From positions 730,217 to 794,216 of the forward strand of contig JAOPJY010000001.1 in NCBI GenBank assembly GCA_025517425.1: 64,000 nt of DNA, written 5' to 3'. The notes under the pieces were generated by a model. The model made no database searches. It was given only the letters and a program-made list of their open reading frames with translations, and was not told where the DNA came from. The translations under genes were made by a program, and so were the position numbers. This document shows, piece after piece, positions 53,815-61,669 of the stretch. Numbering within the stretch: the first letter of the stretch is position 1; each line of letters opens with the position of its first letter. The DNA comes from Halobacteria archaeon AArc-dxtr1. GTDB taxonomy: Archaea > Halobacteriota > Halobacteria > Halobacteriales > Natrialbaceae.

Positions 53815-55353
53815 ATGAGTTCGACAGCCGACACAGAAGACGAGATCATCGTCAGCGCCGACGGAGTAACGGTCACCAAGACGTTTACGGCCGACGAGTT
53901 CCCCGTTCCGGCGATTCGCTTCGAGATCGAATCAGAGCGGGCCGAGCCGGTTTCACTGCGCCTCTCAGAAGACATCCCCGAGTCGTTCTCGATGGACCGT
54001 ATCGGGTTTCATCCGGACTACGACAGCGAAGACTGGGTCGCGTACCAGGACCACCACGTCGAGTTTACCAAAACGCTCGACCCCCGTGAGTCACTCGTGA
54101 CTGTCTACGGGATCCGGATCGACGACGCGTCAGAGGCTGCACCCTTCCTCACGGAGCCGTCTATCGCCGACGTCGAGTTAGAAGCCTCCGAGCCGTCCAC
54201 CGCAACCGAGCCTGTCGCCGGGGACGAGGGAGACGCCACCGAGGAGATCGAGGACGGAGAGACAGCGGCTCCCGAGGCGGTCGGGGACGAGACGATCGAC
54301 GGCATTCTCGAAGACGACCGAACGCAGGTTGTAAAGGACATGCTCGCCGGCGAGACCGAAACCGTTCCCGGACTCGAAGACGAGTCCGCCGAGACCGAGG
54401 TTCCAGACGACCCAGACGATCTCGGACTCGACGAGGAGACTGACGGTGAAGACGAACAGGAGGCAGCGGACGCCGACGAAGCCCTCGAGTTCGGTGAAGA
54501 CGATATCTCCGACTCGACGGCGGAAGACGACGCGGCGGATCCCGACGCCGACACTGAAAGTGACGACGAGCCTGGCGACGGCGAGGACGAGGGCGAACCG
54601 GCGGAAATCGACGCTTCGCAGGCCGTTGCCAGCCCCGAGGCCGACGGCTCCATCGCCGCACAGCTCGCCGCGGAGATCCGCGACGGAGCCGTCGACGACG
54701 CGGACCTCGACGCGCTCACGGAGGCACTCGAAGAGGCGTCCGATGGAGAGCCCTCCGGCTCCGAAATTGCACGGATCGACCACCTTCAGACGCGAGTCGA
54801 AGAGGTCGCCGCCTACACAGCCGCGCTCGAATCGTTCCTCGACGAACACGGCTCCGGCGAGCAGATTATCTCGGAGCTCCAGGACGATATCAGCCGCCTC
54901 GACTCCGATCTCGAGGCAGTCGACGAGCGCGTCGGTGCGACCGAGTCCGGCCTCGATGATGTCGAGGAGGACGTGGAAGCGATCGCGACCGACGTTGAGG
55001 CCGTCGAGGACCGTGCGGAGATGGTCGACGAAGACCTCGCGACCGTTACCGAGGACGTAGCAGAGCTTTCGGGAACCGTCGGCGATGTCGAAGCGGCCGT
55101 CGACGAAGTGGAGACATCCGTCGAGACGGTGGCGTCGTCCGTCGACGATGTCGAGGAGACCGTCTCGACCGTGGAGTCGGACGTCGAGTCGGAGCTCGAG
55201 TCCGTTCGCGATTCCGTTGGTTCCGTCGAAGACGAGATCTCCGATCTCGAATCGACGGTCGGCGAGCTCGAAGGCGAGGTCGAATCGGTCCGCGCTGACG
55301 TAACCGAACTCAACGAGTGGCGCGACCAGCTCGGCTCGATGTTCTCCGGATAG
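53815..55353 (+). CDS. Acidic coiled-coil protein with a conserved N-terminal domain
   Basis: The 512-residue protein has three parts. Residues 9-115 form a globular, beta-rich domain (VSADGVTVTKTFTADEFPVP, then SFSMDRIGFHPDYDSEDWVAY and LVTVYGIRIDDA) that I have seen only in haloarchaeal proteins of unknown role. Residues 120-300 are a low-complexity Asp/Glu linker. Residues 320-505 are a long coiled coil with heptad-spaced V and L (DDVEEDVEAIATDVEAVEDR and onward). No membrane segment, signal peptide or ATPase motif is present. The layout suggests a filament, tether or scaffold (inference). It has its own leaderless promoter. Confidence 0.8.
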   Translation: MSSTADTEDEIIVSADGVTVTKTFTADEFPVPAIRFEIESERAEPVSLRLSEDIPESFSMDRIGFHPDYDSEDWVAYQDHHVEFTKTLDPRESLVTVYGIRIDDASEAAPFLTEPSIADVELEASEPSTATEPVAGDEGDATEEIEDGETAAPEAVGDETIDGILEDDRTQVVKDMLAGETETVPGLEDESAETEVPDDPDDLGLDEETDGEDEQEAADADEALEFGEDDISDSTAEDDAADPDADTESDDEPGDGEDEGEPAEIDASQAVASPEADGSIAAQLAAEIRDGAVDDADLDALTEALEEASDGEPSGSEIARIDHLQTRVEEVAAYTAALESFLDEHGSGEQIISELQDDISRLDSDLEAVDERVGATESGLDDVEEDVEAIATDVEAVEDRAEMVDEDLATVTEDVAELSGTVGDVEAAVDEVETSVETVASSVDDVEETVSTVESDVESELESVRDSVGSVEDEISDLESTVGELEGEVESVRADVTELNEWRDQLGSMFSG

Positions 55354-55370
55354 TCGGTCGGTTCTCGCGA

Positions 55371-55724
55371 TCAGCCAAGCACGTTCTCGAACTCGTCGGC
55401 GACTGACTGCTCGGTATCGAAGTGATCCTCGACGAATGCGGTGAGTTCTTGCCCCGTCGACTCGACGACACCGTCGTCAACGCCGTACGTCCGAGTGGTG
55501 TGTTGTGGCTCGCGGTCGTCGTCCGGAAAGTACTGTACGTGGACGCGCAACAGCGGCCGGGTGCGTCCACGATCTAACTCGTAGGTGGTGACGGCGCGCC
55601 AGTCTCCCTCGCGTCGGATTCCCTCGGCGACGCGTTCGTAGCGGTCGTCAGCATTCTCTCGCGTCTCGAAGACGAGGGTTCCGTCGACGTCGGGCGTCGA
55701 ATCGGACTGTGAGTCGTCGCTCAT
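55371..55724 (-). CDS. Small conserved haloarchaeal protein of unknown function
   Basis: The 117-residue protein starts at MSDDSQSDSTPDVDGT (55724). After a disordered, acidic N-terminus it has a compact domain: TLVFETRENADDRYERVAEG, WRAVTTYELDRGRTRPLLRV, then YFPDDDREPQHTTRTYGV and a C-terminal helix. No motif suggests catalysis. It converges on the coiled-coil gene with 17 bp between stops and is divergent from the HisG-like gene. Confidence 0.7.
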   Translation of the reverse strand: MSDDSQSDSTPDVDGTLVFETRENADDRYERVAEGIRREGDWRAVTTYELDRGRTRPLLRVHVQYFPDDDREPQHTTRTYGVDDGVVESTGQELTAFVEDHFDTEQSVADEFENVLG

Positions 55725-55882
55725 ATCGCCCCCTTTCGCCTCCGGCCACAATATCTTTCTGAGGGCACCACGCCGGGAGAACCCACAGGTCGATCGGACG
55801 CCCGCCGCATCGACCCGCGCCGGCGAGGCCGCCACGCCAGCGAAACAGAACGCGTTTAGCTCTCGACGGTAAGTTCGAACCG

Positions 55883-56800
55883 ATGGGCGAGACGATCTCG
55901 ATCGCGGTCCCGCGGAAGGGACGCCCCCTGGAATCGGTGCTCGGCTGTCTGGCGACGCGCCTCGACATCGGGGCGCTCGCAGACGACGTCACCTCGACGT
56001 TACGCCACGAGAAGGCAGTCACGAAGGGCCGAATCAACTCCGAGGAGGGGGTTTACCATCGACTCGCCGACTACAGCGCCGTCGACGAGCCGACGGCCCC
56101 GGAGTACACGCTGGTGCGAGACGACCGCGCCGGCAAACCCCGTCGCATCGTCTTCGACAGCGTGACGATTCCGCTCGAAGGCGTCGATGGCGTCCCGAAG
56201 GGAACGCAGATCCAACTCGTCGGACGCGAAGAGCCCTTCCGGGCGCTTCGGACCCACGAGTTCGGGCTGGGGTTCGACAGCGCAGATCTCGTCTTAGAGG
56301 AGGTCGTCGAGCTTCGGCCTGAGCCCTTAGATCGGATCGCAGATATCAACGCTCGAATCGACCCTGCGGACACGGACGTCCGCGTGGTCGACGGACTCGG
56401 TGATACGGTCTACCACACGCTGATGGGGACGCCTGATGCCACGGCCTCGTCCGTCGACCGATCCTTTCTGCGTGAGTACACCGGCCCGCTGTGTATCGTC
56501 CCGCGGTACGAGCGCCTGGTCCAGGCCGTTCTCGGCACGGGCGCACTCGACGGCATCGAGTTCGAGTATCCACCCAGCGGGATCGAAGAGGAAGCAGCGA
56601 TCGCCGACGCCGGCCTCGGCGTCTACCTCACTGTCAGCGGCTCGACCGCTCGCGAACACGGGCTCTTGCTCGGCGAGCGTCTCTTCCCCAGCGAGACGGT
56701 ACTCCTGGAGAACACCCTCGAGCTCTCGGAGCCGGTCGAAGCCGTTCGGTCTGTGCTCGCCTCCGGCGAGACGGAGACCGAGCTCGCGATCAGCCGCTAG
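55883..56800 (+). CDS. HisG-like protein (ATP phosphoribosyltransferase-related)
   Basis: The N-terminus ISIAVPRKGRPLESVLGCL resembles the first strand and loop of HisG, which starts the histidine pathway by condensing ATP with PRPP. The segment GVYLTVSGSTAREHGLLLGE at about residue 255 corresponds to the HisG GSTxxxxGL element that binds the phosphate of PRPP. The middle is divergent, including an insert around residues 70-120, and no regulatory ACT-like domain is evident. No other his gene is nearby, so it could be a HisG paralogue with another role. GTTTAG about 28 bp upstream supports a leaderless start. Confidence in the family is only moderate. Confidence 0.5.
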   Translation: MGETISIAVPRKGRPLESVLGCLATRLDIGALADDVTSTLRHEKAVTKGRINSEEGVYHRLADYSAVDEPTAPEYTLVRDDRAGKPRRIVFDSVTIPLEGVDGVPKGTQIQLVGREEPFRALRTHEFGLGFDSADLVLEEVVELRPEPLDRIADINARIDPADTDVRVVDGLGDTVYHTLMGTPDATASSVDRSFLREYTGPLCIVPRYERLVQAVLGTGALDGIEFEYPPSGIEEEAAIADAGLGVYLTVSGSTAREHGLLLGERLFPSETVLLENTLELSEPVEAVRSVLASGETETELAISR

Positions 56801-56863
56801 TCAGTCCACCGTCGAACGCTCTCGATCGGAGCACGTTTACCGAATCGAGACGATAGCCAACCT

Positions 56864-57244
56864 ATGAAACGGATCATCAGCACCGACGCCGCGCCCGCCG
56901 CCGTCGGCGCGTACAGCCAGGCCGTCGCGGCCGGCGACCTCGTCTTTACGGCCGGACAGATCCCTGCGACGCCCGACGGTGAGCTGCTCGCAGACGAGCC
57001 GATCGACGTCCAGACCCGCCAGTGTCTCGAGAACGTCCGGAACGTCCTCGACGCCGAGGGACTCAAGCTGGACGACCTCGTCAAGGTGACGGTCTTTCTC
57101 GCGGACATCGAGGAGTTCGACGCGATGAACGAAGCCTACGCGACCGTTTTCGAGGCGGAGCCGCCGGCCAGAAGCGCCGTCGAGGTCGCGAACCTCCCCA
57201 AGGGGGTCGGGATCGAGGTCGAGGCGATCGCGGTCGCGGACTGA
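56864..57244 (+). CDS. ridA: RidA-family enamine/imine deaminase
   Basis: The 126-residue protein belongs to the YjgF/YER057c/UK114 group. Motifs are YSQAVAAGDLVFTAGQIP, RQCLENVRNVLDAEGLKLDD, and the C-terminal PARSAVEVANLPKGVGIEVE, where the Arg is the conserved substrate-carboxylate ligand. RidA hydrolyses reactive 2-aminoacrylate and related enamines formed by PLP enzymes, so the cysteine synthase family enzyme in this window is a plausible source. CGTTTACC about 30 bp upstream is a promoter box. Confidence 0.96.
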   Translation: MKRIISTDAAPAAVGAYSQAVAAGDLVFTAGQIPATPDGELLADEPIDVQTRQCLENVRNVLDAEGLKLDDLVKVTVFLADIEEFDAMNEAYATVFEAEPPARSAVEVANLPKGVGIEVEAIAVAD

Positions 57245-57274
57245 GCCTCGCCCGCCTCGACTCCGCTACCAGAT

Positions 57275-58597
57275 TCAGTCGCGTTCCTCACGATACCTCT
57301 CCAGATCGAGCGACGCCGCCATGTGCCTCGCCTCCCGGCGGACCGCTGGGGCGTCGACGGTCGTTACCTCACCGTCGTCGAGGAGGATCTCGCCGTCGAC
57401 CATGGTAAACGAGACGTCGTCGCCGTGGGCAGCAAAGACGAGGTGAGAGATCGGATCGTGGATCGGCGTCGCCCGCGTGGCATCCGTGTCGAGGCCGATC
57501 ACGTCGGCTCGCCAACCCGGGCGCAGCGCCCCGAGTCGGTCAAAGCCCGCCGCTTTCGCGCCGTTTATGGTCGCCATCTCGAACATTGTCCGGGCCGAGA
57601 GCGCGGTCGGATCGAGTCGGTCTACCTTCTGAAGGAGACTTCCCTGGCGCATCTCGGTAAACGGGTCGAGGGTGTTGTTACACGGTGGGCCGTCGTTGCC
57701 GATCGCGACGTTCACTCCGCGGTCGAGGTAGTCTTCGATCGGCGCGACGCCGCTGGCCAGCTTCATATTCGAGGACGAACAGTAGGTGACGTGGGTCCCC
57801 GTCTCGGCGAGTAGCTGGCGCTCTCCCTCGTCGGTCCAGACGCAGTGGGCGAGGACGACGTCCTCGCCGGTGAGACCGACGGTGTCGAGCCAGCGGACGT
57901 TTGACATCCCCGTGTCGTTCTCGACGGTCTCGATCTCCGAACGGTTCTCGCTCGCGTGCGTGTGAATCCGTACGCCGTCGTAGGCGTCGGCCAGTTCGCG
58001 GGCGCCACGGAGGCACTCTTCCGTACAGGAGACTGCAAACCGCGGCGTCACGGCGTATCTGATCCGGTCGCCGAACGACCCGTGGTACCGCTCGATCAGG
58101 CGCTCGCTCTCCTCGAGCCCCTCCGTGGCGCTCTCGCGTAGCCCCTCGGGTGCGCGCTGATCCATCAACACCTTCCCTAGAAGCCCGCGGATCCCGACCT
58201 CGCCGGCGGCCTCGAACGCTTCCTCAGCGTGTGCGACCGAGAGGTGGTCGATGCAGGTCGTCGTCCCGCTTTCTATCATCTCCAGGTAGCCGAGCGTCGC
58301 GGCGACCGACATCTCCTCGGCCGACAGCGACGCTTCCATCGGTAACACGTACTCGAACAGCCACTCGAGCAACTCCGAGTCGTCGGCGATCCCACGGCCC
58401 AGGCTCTGGACCGAATGGACGTGGCCTCCGACGAGTCCCGGACTGAGCAGGTCGTACTCACGCTCGACGTGATCTGGGTAGCGGTCGCGCATCTCCTCGC
58501 GCTCGTCGACGGCCACGATTTCCGATCCTTCGACAACGACGCTTCCATCCTCGATGACCGTGTCCGCGTCGACGACGACGGTTCCCGACAGTATCAT
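57275..58597 (-). CDS. Amidohydrolase, 5'-deoxyadenosine/S-adenosylhomocysteine deaminase type
   Basis: The 440-residue TIM-barrel enzyme has the metal ligands H59-V-H61 in GGHVHSVQSLGRG, a third His in IRIHTHASEN, a fourth in VVLAHCVWTD and the Asp in IGNDGPPCNNT. These match the Atz/TRZ-MtaD branch that removes amino groups from adenine-ring nucleosides such as SAH, MTA or 5'-deoxyadenosine. The choice among these substrates cannot be made from motifs alone; cytosine-like substrates remain possible. It is convergent with ridA, with 30 bp between stops, so both deaminating activities are adjacent. Confidence 0.9.
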   Translation of the reverse strand: MILSGTVVVDADTVIEDGSVVVEGSEIVAVDEREEMRDRYPDHVEREYDLLSPGLVGGHVHSVQSLGRGIADDSELLEWLFEYVLPMEASLSAEEMSVAATLGYLEMIESGTTTCIDHLSVAHAEEAFEAAGEVGIRGLLGKVLMDQRAPEGLRESATEGLEESERLIERYHGSFGDRIRYAVTPRFAVSCTEECLRGARELADAYDGVRIHTHASENRSEIETVENDTGMSNVRWLDTVGLTGEDVVLAHCVWTDEGERQLLAETGTHVTYCSSSNMKLASGVAPIEDYLDRGVNVAIGNDGPPCNNTLDPFTEMRQGSLLQKVDRLDPTALSARTMFEMATINGAKAAGFDRLGALRPGWRADVIGLDTDATRATPIHDPISHLVFAAHGDDVSFTMVDGEILLDDGEVTTVDAPAVRREARHMAASLDLERYREERD

Positions 58598-58792
58598 CCG
58601 CTCAGACCATCGGCTGCCGGGACAAAAACGGTTTGCCCGTGTTCGGCACTGAGGGGTTCGATTCCACGACTATTTCTGGAACGAGGCGGGGACTCAATTC
58701 AATATAGCAATATATGGTTTGTGTGATGGACTACCGTCACCGGATTCAGCTCCTGCCGTTGCGACGAGGCCGGAATCCTCGACGAAACCCCC

Positions 58793-59830
58793 TCATATCG
58801 GAGTGGTCTGCGGCGGGTCCTCTGCAAGCCGGTAGATATGCTCGAGGTACGTCTCCCGGACGCGATCGCCCCAGTCGTGGGTGTAGGTGTCGATCACGTC
58901 GCTTGCGACGTCACCGCGTAGGTACTGGACGACGCCCCGATCACCGGTTCGATCCCGCAGGTGCGTCGTGAAGAAGTGCCGGAAGTAGTGGGGTGTGACG
59001 TTCTCGGAGGCACCGCCGCCGGTTCGATACCAGCCACGTTCGCGAGCGTAGTCCTCGACGATGTGGTGGACGACGGTGGGCGTCAGCCGCTGTCCCCACC
59101 GGTCGACAGTTCCGAGAAAGAGCGGATCGGCCCGTGATTGAGTGTCGGGTCGGATCGCCAGCCACCGCACGAGCGCCCTCTGTAGCTCTGCATCGATTGG
59201 GACGACGGTCTCACGCTTTCGCTTGTTCGAAGCGGTCCGCGTTTCGCCGCCGGATTCGCTACCGTAGCTGTGTTCTGTCGAGATGTAGATCGAGTCTGGT
59301 CGCCCCGAAATGTGGGCTCTCGGGCGCCAGTGTTGGGCCTCGTGATCGACGTTGAGATCCACGAGATCGAGGTTACAGAGTTCGCCAGACCGTATTCCCG
59401 TCTTCAGCAACGTCATCACAACTGCTCGGTGAAGCGGGTGGCGAATCCCGCCGACGAACGACCGCATCTCCGGCAGCGTCACGTCGCGTCGCGTCGGATT
59501 CGACTCGATCGATTCGTTCATCTCCTCTAACACGACCGTCATCGGATTCGAATCCGTGTGACCCACGCGTTCGAGATAACTGTAAAACCGGTTGAGGTAG
59601 GAGGCGTAGGTCGCCACCGTGCTCTCTGCGTGGTTCGAGCGCAGCTCGTGGACCCACGCCATGCAGTCGCGATACTCAGCCTCCGTCGGCGCCTTTCCGA
59701 AGCGTTCTACGAGGAACTCACGATACTGATTCAGAACGCGCTCGTAGGCCCCCGTCGTCCGTTCGTTTCGGCCGTGATGCTCGATGTCCTGGAGGAAGTA
59801 CGCCACGGGATCCGTCGACTGCTGGCTCAT
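58793..59830 (-). CDS. Tyrosine recombinase (XerC/D-like)
   Basis: The 345-residue recombinase has a SAM-like N-terminal core-binding domain (1-105) and a catalytic domain. Catalytic residues are R147 (TGIRSGEL), lysine K203 or K205 (NKRKRE), H281-Y-F-R284, and nucleophile Y316 in IDTYTH. The usual third-position His/Trp of the H/W motif is replaced, the segment reading YLRGD (303-307). It overlaps the start region of the DUF5805-type gene by an ATGA junction, so the two are translationally coupled. A Xer-type site with inverted arms lies just upstream of the operon. It may serve chromosome dimer resolution or a mobile element. Confidence 0.93.
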   Translation of the reverse strand: MSQQSTDPVAYFLQDIEHHGRNERTTGAYERVLNQYREFLVERFGKAPTEAEYRDCMAWVHELRSNHAESTVATYASYLNRFYSYLERVGHTDSNPMTVVLEEMNESIESNPTRRDVTLPEMRSFVGGIRHPLHRAVVMTLLKTGIRSGELCNLDLVDLNVDHEAQHWRPRAHISGRPDSIYISTEHSYGSESGGETRTASNKRKRETVVPIDAELQRALVRWLAIRPDTQSRADPLFLGTVDRWGQRLTPTVVHHIVEDYARERGWYRTGGGASENVTPHYFRHFFTTHLRDRTGDRGVVQYLRGDVASDVIDTYTHDWGDRVRETYLEHIYRLAEDPPQTTPI

Positions 59831-60228
59831 GCGACCTCCCCCTCGCGTTGCACTCGAAGGACGTAGCCACCCTCCCGACCGCTATAGCGGATCACGTTCT
59901 CGTCCTGCAACCGTTCTAACTCGCGGTCGAGATCCGCCTCGACGTCGTCGACGAGTGCCTCGACGAGTTCGTCCCACCCGAGTGCACCGTTTCGATCGAG
60001 CGCGGCGAGGATTCGATCGCCAAACGCGTCATCCGAGTCGGCCGCTGCAGTCGCCTCCTCGCCAGAGTCGCCATCGCTTGGGATTTCGAAATCCCGCCGA
60101 CCCGCCTGGACCATCGTGCGGACAAACTCGCTCTGACTCATCTCGAGGGTGTCGGCGTGCTCACTCCACGCCTCCTTCTGGTACCGGGGAACGTACGTCT
60201 TCACCGCGACTCTCTCGTCATCCGTCAT
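59827..60228 (-). CDS. Small DNA-binding-like protein, DUF5805 type, partner of the recombinase
   Basis: The 133-residue protein starts at MTDDERVAVKTYVPRYQKEA (60228). Residues 5-50 (VAVKTYVPRYQKEAWSEHAD, MSQSEFVRTMVQAGRR) look like a ribbon-helix-helix domain. Residues 70-125 (RILAALDRNGALGWDELVEA, DRELERLQDENVIRYSGREG) look like a winged helix. Two DNA-binding-like parts suggest an accessory factor or repressor for the recombinase. My recollection is of a haloarchaeal family named DUF5805. The recombinase ATG overlaps its stop. The repeat elements upstream are natural targets. Confidence 0.85.
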   Translation of the reverse strand: MTDDERVAVKTYVPRYQKEAWSEHADTLEMSQSEFVRTMVQAGRRDFEIPSDGDSGEEATAAADSDDAFGDRILAALDRNGALGWDELVEALVDDVEADLDRELERLQDENVIRYSGREGGYVLRVQREGEVA

Positions 60229-60263
60229 ACTCGGGGGCACTCACCCGCAACACATCAATCTTG

Positions 60264-60303
60264 CCCACATTCGAAAATAAATGCCCTTATTTTCCTATGT
60301 AGG
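60264..60303. other. Xer/dif-like recombination site candidate
   Basis: Two inverted copies of a 17-bp element surround a 6-bp centre. The left arm (60264-60280) reads as TTATTTTCGAATGTGGG on the minus strand, and the right arm (60287-60303) reads TTATTTTCCTATGTAGG on the plus strand. The inner borders are AATAA-ATGCCC-TTATT. Known XerCD and archaeal XerA dif sites have 11-bp arms, a 6-bp spacer and ATAA/TTAT borders, so the match is architectural. It lies 36 bp upstream of the operon for a Xer-like recombinase. The same sequence could also be an operator for the upstream-encoded DNA-binding protein. Confidence 0.6.
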
Positions 60304-60369
60304 ACTCCACAGGCGAGGCGTAGAATATGTTAGGTGCCAATATAGTGCTACAAAACACTCTTTTGCAGG

Positions 60370-60386
60370 CCTACATTGGAAAATAA
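60370..60386 (-). repeat. Third copy of the 17-bp element
   Basis: On the minus strand the bases read TTATTTTCCAATGTAGG, matching the plus-strand copy at 60287-60303 in 16 of 17 positions. The two form an inverted pair with 66 bp between. No second arm is seen next to this copy, so it is a half-site or a lone operator element. Confidence 0.8.
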
Positions 60387-61669
60387 CATCGTAATTGACT
60401 CCCCACCAATCGTGACAGCTGACAGGCGAAAATCAATTTCGAGTGATGTTTTGACCCTCGCTCGAATAGTGGTCGTGTTATTGTCATAGTCGGAGAGGGG
60501 CCGGGTCCGAGGCTCCGAAATGCGGCAATATTTGATCGTCATGTTCTGCCCCTCTACCCCAGGGGTCACGGCCGGAAAACCGGGTTGCAGCGAGAGGTGT
60601 TCGATCGGTCACGCAGCGACCGCTCTCGACGAGTGACTGCAGCGGGCGCTGGGGAAGACACAGCGTCGTGGCTTTTGTCGGCGGTCGGGGTGTTCTCTAT
60701 CGACTGGATCTCACAGACGATGGTGTGTGCCGACTGGTGCTCGGAGGCGACGGTGGCTACATTTTGTCAGGGACATCGACGGCCATTCGCTGACCAGCCG
60801 TCATCGCCGGCCACGTCGCCATGGTGTCTGTGACCGGTACATCGTCGAGGTATGTACTGCCTCCTCGAAAACGAACGAGAGACAGCGACAATTCAGTTCG
60901 GCGAGGGAGAGACTCGTCGTTGTAGACGACGATCGAGCGTCCGAGCACAGCCAGATCGGTCCAGGCCGTGTGCGTGCTCACGTGCTGAATGGAGACGAAC
61001 GCCAGAGACATCCATCGAGACTGAATCGATCATGTCCGTGCCAGCCACCACAGTGGCGGACATTGGTAGTGCACCCTCGGATTGTCGCCTGAGGGGTTTT
61101 TGCGAGAGTATCTGCCATGGTGCTATCGCCCTCGGTCCGGTTGGCTGGTTTCGACGTTGCCACGGGATTGACCGAAGAAGATGCATGCGTAATGGGTGTG
61201 TCGTAGCTGGGAAACTGCTTGTTGCCGGCTTCGGGGTGACTCGTGAGCATTACGTCAAACTGGCACCAGCGACGTCACTCAGTGCACTCGATTTCGTACG
61301 GAGAGAGACGGCCGGCCCCGTACAACTCTCCGGAGGGTTTCGTCGTCGGATCACACCAATTCGTGTTTGGTCGGTTGAATCGCCGCTTGGAGACCCATTC
61401 GTCTGTTTTTCGTACTCCAGTTGCGCTCGCAACCACCAGATTGGCGTCCGTGGGCGACCATATAAATCCTATCTTGCTATACCTAACTCACCAACCACCA
61501 GCGTGTCTCGCGACTCACGAGACAGAACAGCGTCGATGCGTCCCGACTTCCGCCGGTTTGTGGGTGCCGTTCCGCCACGCCGACCAGTTCGTGTCTTCAA
61601 CCCAAATCACGGGAAGCGGTTGGAGATGATACAGAACATTCTTGACGTACTCGCCACACACTCGAACGA
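60387..61669. other. 1.28-kb region without a supported gene
   Basis: No frame in this stretch has the acidic, GC3-rich composition of real genes around it, and the longer frames are Arg/Ser/His-rich. Fragments that read as protein occur, such as VAFVGGRGVLYRLDLTDDGV on the plus strand near 60668 and FVSIQHVSTHTAWTDLAVLG on the minus strand near 60985. Both are broken by stops or frame changes, suggesting decayed coding sequence. A TATA-like CATATAAATCC at about 61457-61467 could serve the kinase downstream with a leader of about 180 nt. Confidence 0.55.

Noticed and set aside
60348-60569. A 73-residue minus-strand frame just beyond the repeat elements
   Set aside because: It overlaps the third repeat copy, lacks a promoter box and recognisable domain, and its codon use is not like neighbouring genes. 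A small real gene cannot be fully excluded.
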